From the NCBI GenBank assembly GCA_018712905.1, contig DVGD01000141.1, positions 1-7,953 of the forward strand: DNA of 7,953 nt, given 5' to 3'. Within the stretch, counting starts at the first letter, position 1; each line of letters starts with the position of its first letter. The notes under the pieces are model-generated. The model was given only the letters and a program-made list of their open reading frames with translations, ran no database searches and had not been told where the DNA came from. This stretch comes from Candidatus Avoscillospira stercoripullorum (GTDB lineage Bacteria; Bacillota; Clostridia; Oscillospirales; Oscillospiraceae). This document shows, one piece after another, positions 5,365 through 7,953 of the stretch. The translations under genes were made by a program, and so were the position numbers.

Positions 5365-5588
5365 CGAGCCAGGACGCGGGAGCAGTACCACGGCGAACCG
5401 CTTTTAGAGAGGGCGGCCACGGCTGAAAGCCGCCTGCGAAGCGCCATGGGAAGGACACCCGCTGAGCTCGGCGCGCCGGCGCACTCCGGCAATGAAGAGG
5501 GGGAGCAATCCCCGAACGTGGGTGGCACCACGAAGTATGCCAGGCATACTCTCGTCCCATGGCTAGCACGGGACGGGAGTATCTTTTT
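5365..5588 (+). promoter_or_regulatory. T-box riboswitch leader of hisS-aspS, probably tRNA-Asp responsive
   Basis: The whole element can be folded by hand. The Stem I base is CGAGC/GCTCG (5365-5369 with 5466-5470) followed by a kink-turn-like loop. GCGGG (5376-5380) pairs with CCCGC (5458-5462). The specifier loop has AGCAGTA on the 5' side and GAAGGACA (5450-5457) on the 3' side, closed by CCACGGCG/CGCCATGG. AGAGAG lies at 5406-5411 and the distal stem GGCGGC/GCCGCC at 5412-5434. Two short hairpins follow (5475-5490 and 5500-5513). The T-box bulge TGGCACC is at 5523-5529. The antiterminator is GTGGG/CCCAT plus ACGAAGTATG...CATACTCTCGT (5518-5560). The specifier codon is GAC (Asp, 5454-5456), followed by the conserved A. 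TGGC would pair with a G discriminator base, as in tRNA-Asp. Uncharged tRNA stabilises the antiterminator and turns on hisS-aspS. Confidence 0.92.
5546..5588 (+). terminator. T-box conditional terminator
   Basis: ATACTCTCGTCCC (5546-5558) pairs with GGGACGGGAGTAT (5570-5582): 13 pairs with one G-U, an 11-base loop, then CTTTTTC. Its 5' strand also supplies CATACT, TCGT and CCCAT for the antiterminator, so the two folds exclude each other. Confidence 0.9.
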
Positions 5589-5621
5589 CATCCCCATTCC
5601 ACAGAAAGGAATCTTCAAACT

Positions 5622-6977
5622 ATGGCATCCATCAAACCTCGCACCCTTTCCGGCTTTATGGAGCTTCTGCCCGCGCCGCAGCTCCAGATGGAGCGGATCA
5701 TGGAGACCCTCCGCACCACCTACGCCCTCTACGGCTTCACGCCCCTGGACACCCCGGCCATCGAGTCGGCGGAAGTCCTCCTTGCCAAAGGCGGCGGCGA
5801 GACGGAAAAGCAGATCTACCGCTTCACCAAGGGTGACAGCGACCTGGCGCTTCGCTTTGACCTCACCGTGCCCCTGGCCAAATACGTGGCGCTCCACTAC
5901 GGCGAGCTCTCCTTCCCCTTCCGCCGCTACCAGATCGGCAAGGTCTACCGGGGTGAGCGCGCCCAGCGCGGCCGGTTCCGGGAGTTCTACCAGGCCGACA
6001 TCGACATCATCGGCGACGGCAAGCTGGACATCGTCAACGAGGCCGAGATCCCCTCGGTGATCTACAAAACCTTCACCGCCCTGGGGCTCCGGCGCTTCCA
6101 GATCCGGGTGAACAACCGCAAGATCTTAAACGGCTTCTACGCCTCCCTGGGTCTCAGCGAGCAGTCCGGCGACATCATGCGCACCGCCGACAAGCTCGAG
6201 AAAATCGGCGCGGAGAACGTGCGCAAGATCCTCGTGGAGGATCTTGCCATCGGGGAAGAAAAGGCCGACGCCATTCTCTCCTTCATGGCCATCTCCGGCA
6301 CCAACGACCAGGTGCTCGCCGCCCTGGAGGGCTACCGCGGCCAGAACGAGACCCTGGATCAGGGCATCGACGAGCTTGCCACCGTGACCAAGTACCTGGC
6401 CGACTTCGGCGTGCCCCAGGAGAACTTCGCCGTGGATCTCACCATCGCCCGGGGCCTGGACTACTACACCGGTACCGTCTACGAGACCACCCTCCTCGAC
6501 CACCCCGAGATCGGCTCGGTGTGCTCCGGCGGTCGGTACGACAACCTGGCTGAATACTATATCGACAAGCAGCTGCCCGGCGTGGGCATCTCCATCGGCC
6601 TCACCCGGCTCTTCTATGTCTTAGGCGAGCAGCACATGCTAAATGGCGACATGAACACCGCCCCCGCCGACGCCCTTGTGCTGCCCATGACCGCCGACCT
6701 CTCCCCGGCCATCCGCCTGGCCACAGAGCTCCGCGCTCAGGGCATTCGCACCCAGCTCTACTTCGAGCAGAAGAAGTTCAAGGCCAAGATGTCCTACGCC
6801 GACAAGCTGGCCATCCCCTACACCGTATTCCTGGGCGAGGACGAAATCGCCCAGGGCAAGTGCTCGGTGAAGGATCTTAGAACCGGCGTCCAGGAAACCG
6901 TGACGCCCGAAGAGGCCGCCGGAAAGATCAAAGCCGGAATCGAAGCGCTGAACCAGGGCAAGGTCATTGTGGAGTAA
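5622..6977 (+). CDS. hisS: Histidyl-tRNA synthetase
   Basis: The product is 451 residues, a class II synthetase that charges tRNA-His in the cytoplasm. The start is the ATG at 5622, preceded by AGAAAGGA (5603-5610) at a slightly long 11-base spacing. The in-frame ATG at 5559 lies inside the T-box terminator loop and is not a start. The catalytic core has RFDLTVPLAKYV (residues 78-89), motif 2 as VYRGERAQRGRFREFYQADI (108-127), the HisRS-specific RGLDYYTGT (277-285) and motif 3 as GVGISIGLTRL (320-330). The anticodon-binding domain covers about 350-450 (ALVLPMTADLSPAIRLATEL...KKFKAKMSYADKLAIPYTVFLGEDE). The RFDLTVPLAKYV and GRFREFYQ wording is nearer to the archaeal/eukaryotic-style HisRS branch than to E. 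coli HisRS. It is the first gene of the T-box-controlled operon, with aspS 133 bases downstream. Confidence 0.97.
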   Translation: MASIKPRTLSGFMELLPAPQLQMERIMETLRTTYALYGFTPLDTPAIESAEVLLAKGGGETEKQIYRFTKGDSDLALRFDLTVPLAKYVALHYGELSFPFRRYQIGKVYRGERAQRGRFREFYQADIDIIGDGKLDIVNEAEIPSVIYKTFTALGLRRFQIRVNNRKILNGFYASLGLSEQSGDIMRTADKLEKIGAENVRKILVEDLAIGEEKADAILSFMAISGTNDQVLAALEGYRGQNETLDQGIDELATVTKYLADFGVPQENFAVDLTIARGLDYYTGTVYETTLLDHPEIGSVCSGGRYDNLAEYYIDKQLPGVGISIGLTRLFYVLGEQHMLNGDMNTAPADALVLPMTADLSPAIRLATELRAQGIRTQLYFEQKKFKAKMSYADKLAIPYTVFLGEDEIAQGKCSVKDLRTGVQETVTPEEAAGKIKAGIEALNQGKVIVE

Positions 6978-6986
6978 ATCCGATTT

Positions 6987-7059
6987 CGGGCGGGCATAAA
7001 GCCCGCCCCTACGAGAAGACCGGAAGCGTGCCTGTAGGGGCGGGGTTCATCCCCGCCCG
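6987..7059. repeat. REP/BIME-like GC-rich palindromic element between hisS and aspS
   Basis: Two 26-base arms (6987-7012 and 7034-7059) are inverted repeats of each other, with 23 of 26 positions matching, around a 21-base spacer. Each arm is itself a hairpin: GGGCGGGC/GCCCGCCC with loop ATAAA, and GGGCGGGG/CCCCGCCC with loop TTCAT. Two of the three differences between arms swap a C-G pair for a G-C pair, so each stem is preserved. No T-run follows either hairpin, so they are not terminators. The style matches dispersed GC-rich palindromes I associate with gut clostridial genomes (from memory). Confidence 0.8.
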
Positions 7060-7110
7060 TGCCCAGGTTCAATTTTAGAATCAACAATCCCAAAAAAGGA
7101 AGGAAATACT

Positions 7111-7953
7111 ATGTTTCAGTCAAGAACCCACACCTGCGGGGAGCTGCGGCTCGCCGATGCAGGCAAACAAGTGACCATCGTGGGCTGGATGGAAAACGTC
7201 CGCGAGGTCGGCAGCAACTTCGCCTTCGTGGTGGTGCGGGACTTTTACGGCACCACCCAGGTGGTGGTGGAGACCGAAGAGATGATGAAGGTCATCAAGC
7301 CCATCAACAAGGAATCCACCATCTCTGTGACCGGCACCGTCCGCGAACGCGCCAGCAAAAACCCCAAGCTCCCCACCGGCGAGATCGAGGTCGTTCCCAC
7401 GGAGATCAAAGTCCTCGGCCGCTGCCGCTACAACGAGCTGCCCTTTGAGATCAACCGCAGCCGCGACGCCGACGAGACTCTCCGGCTCAAGTACCGCTAC
7501 CTCGACCTGCGCAACCCCGCGGTGAAGAACAACATCATTCTCCGCTGCCAGGTGGTGGCCGCCATCCGCGCCGCCATGACCGCCCACGGTTTCCTGGAGA
7601 TCACCACCCCCATTCTCACCGCCTCCTCCCCCGAGGGCGCGCGGGACTACCTGGTGCCCGCCCGGAAGCATCCCGGCAAGTTCTATGCTCTGCCCCAGGC
7701 GCCCCAGCAGTTCAAGCAGCTTTTGATGACCTCCGGCTTTGACCGCTACTTCCAGATCGCTCCCTGCTTCCGCGACGAGGACGCCCGCGGCGATCGCAGC
7801 CCCGGCGAGTTCTACCAGCTGGATATGGAGATGGCCTTCGCCGGGCAGGACGACGTCTTCGCCATTCTCGAGGACGTGCTGCCGCCCATCTTTGCCAAGT
7901 TCGGCAAGTACAATGTGGCCTCCTCCGCCCCCTTCCGCCGCATCGGCTTCACC
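7111..7953 (+). CDS. aspS: Aspartyl-tRNA synthetase, 3' partial
   Basis: The frame starts at ATG 7111, 6 bases after the ribosome binding site AAGGAAGGA (around 7097-7104), and is open to the window end, giving 281 residues of a protein normally near 590. The N-terminal OB-fold anticodon-binding domain has CGELRLADAGKQVTIVGWM (residues 9-27) and VVVRDFYGTTQVVVE. The class II core begins with LRLKYRYLDLRNP and continues with the Asp-specific ASSPEGARDYLVPARKH (171-187), QAPQQFKQLLM and motif 2, CFRDEDARGDRSPGEFYQLD (220-239). The insertion of SPG in place of the common DRQPEF wording is unusual but known in some AspRS lineages. It charges tRNA-Asp. It shares the operon and T-box of hisS, although the repeat at 6987-7059 lies between them. 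Confidence 0.97.
   Translation, partial: MFQSRTHTCGELRLADAGKQVTIVGWMENVREVGSNFAFVVVRDFYGTTQVVVETEEMMKVIKPINKESTISVTGTVRERASKNPKLPTGEIEVVPTEIKVLGRCRYNELPFEINRSRDADETLRLKYRYLDLRNPAVKNNIILRCQVVAAIRAAMTAHGFLEITTPILTASSPEGARDYLVPARKHPGKFYALPQAPQQFKQLLMTSGFDRYFQIAPCFRDEDARGDRSPGEFYQLDMEMAFAGQDDVFAILEDVLPPIFAKFGKYNVASSAPFRRIGFT

Noticed and set aside
5559..5621. Upstream in-frame ATG extending HisRS by 21 residues
   Set aside because: The ATG lies in the loop of the T-box terminator and has no ribosome binding site. The ATG at 5622 matches the HisRS N-terminus and follows AGAAAGGA.
6987..7059. Intrinsic terminator between hisS and aspS
   Set aside because: Both hairpins are strong, but neither is followed by a T-run on either strand. 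The paired-arm symmetry fits a REP-like element instead.

Overview
The window is GC-rich and strongly biased to the + strand. It carries Firmicutes-type signals: strong AGGAGG-like ribosome binding sites, sigma-A promoters with 17-base spacers, an OmpR-family response regulator and a T-box leader controlling aminoacyl-tRNA synthetase genes. By protein style, and by a GC-rich palindromic repeat between hisS and aspS, it most resembles a chromosomal segment of a GC-rich gut clostridium (Oscillospiraceae-like). The taxonomic placement is inference. All eight recognisable genes are on the + strand, and I found no convincing gene on the - strand.

Layout: (1) 1-1125, the 3' part of a glucose-6-phosphate-isomerase-fold protein whose catalytic residues are replaced. 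(2) 1160-1716, a promoter, a small P-loop NTPase of unknown function and a good intrinsic terminator. (3) 1730-3207, a strong promoter, a leader hairpin and a MATE-family efflux pump. (4) 3264-4009, a promoter flanked by TGAAATT(C/T)CC repeats and an OmpR-type response regulator with no histidine kinase beside it. (5) 4094-5361, a promoter with a perfect -10, a TTG-started MinD-like ATPase, then a methylglyoxal-synthase-fold protein whose catalytic aspartate is a histidine. (6) 5365-5588, a complete T-box riboswitch starting 4 bases after the previous stop codon. (7) 5622-7953, hisS, a REP-like palindrome and the 5' part of aspS.

The hisS-aspS pair forms one tRNA-charging operon. Its leader can be folded by hand: Stem I with AGTA and a GACAC specifier loop, a T-box bulge TGGCACC, and mutually exclusive antiterminator and terminator. 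Both the GAC codon (followed by the conserved A) and the C in TGGC, which would pair with a G discriminator base, point to uncharged tRNA-Asp as effector. A CAC His codon overlaps the specifier. No obvious promoter lies between the MinD-like/MGS-like genes and this leader, so the T-box may act as an internal attenuator of a longer operon.

The most unusual signal is that two sugar-phosphate enzyme folds in one window, GPI and MGS, keep their scaffold but have lost the residues that define catalysis. The MGS-like gene sits directly behind a MinD-like ATPase that appears to lack a membrane-targeting helix. This could be an undescribed ATPase-plus-ligand-sensor pair. That reading is inference; the residue changes are seen directly.
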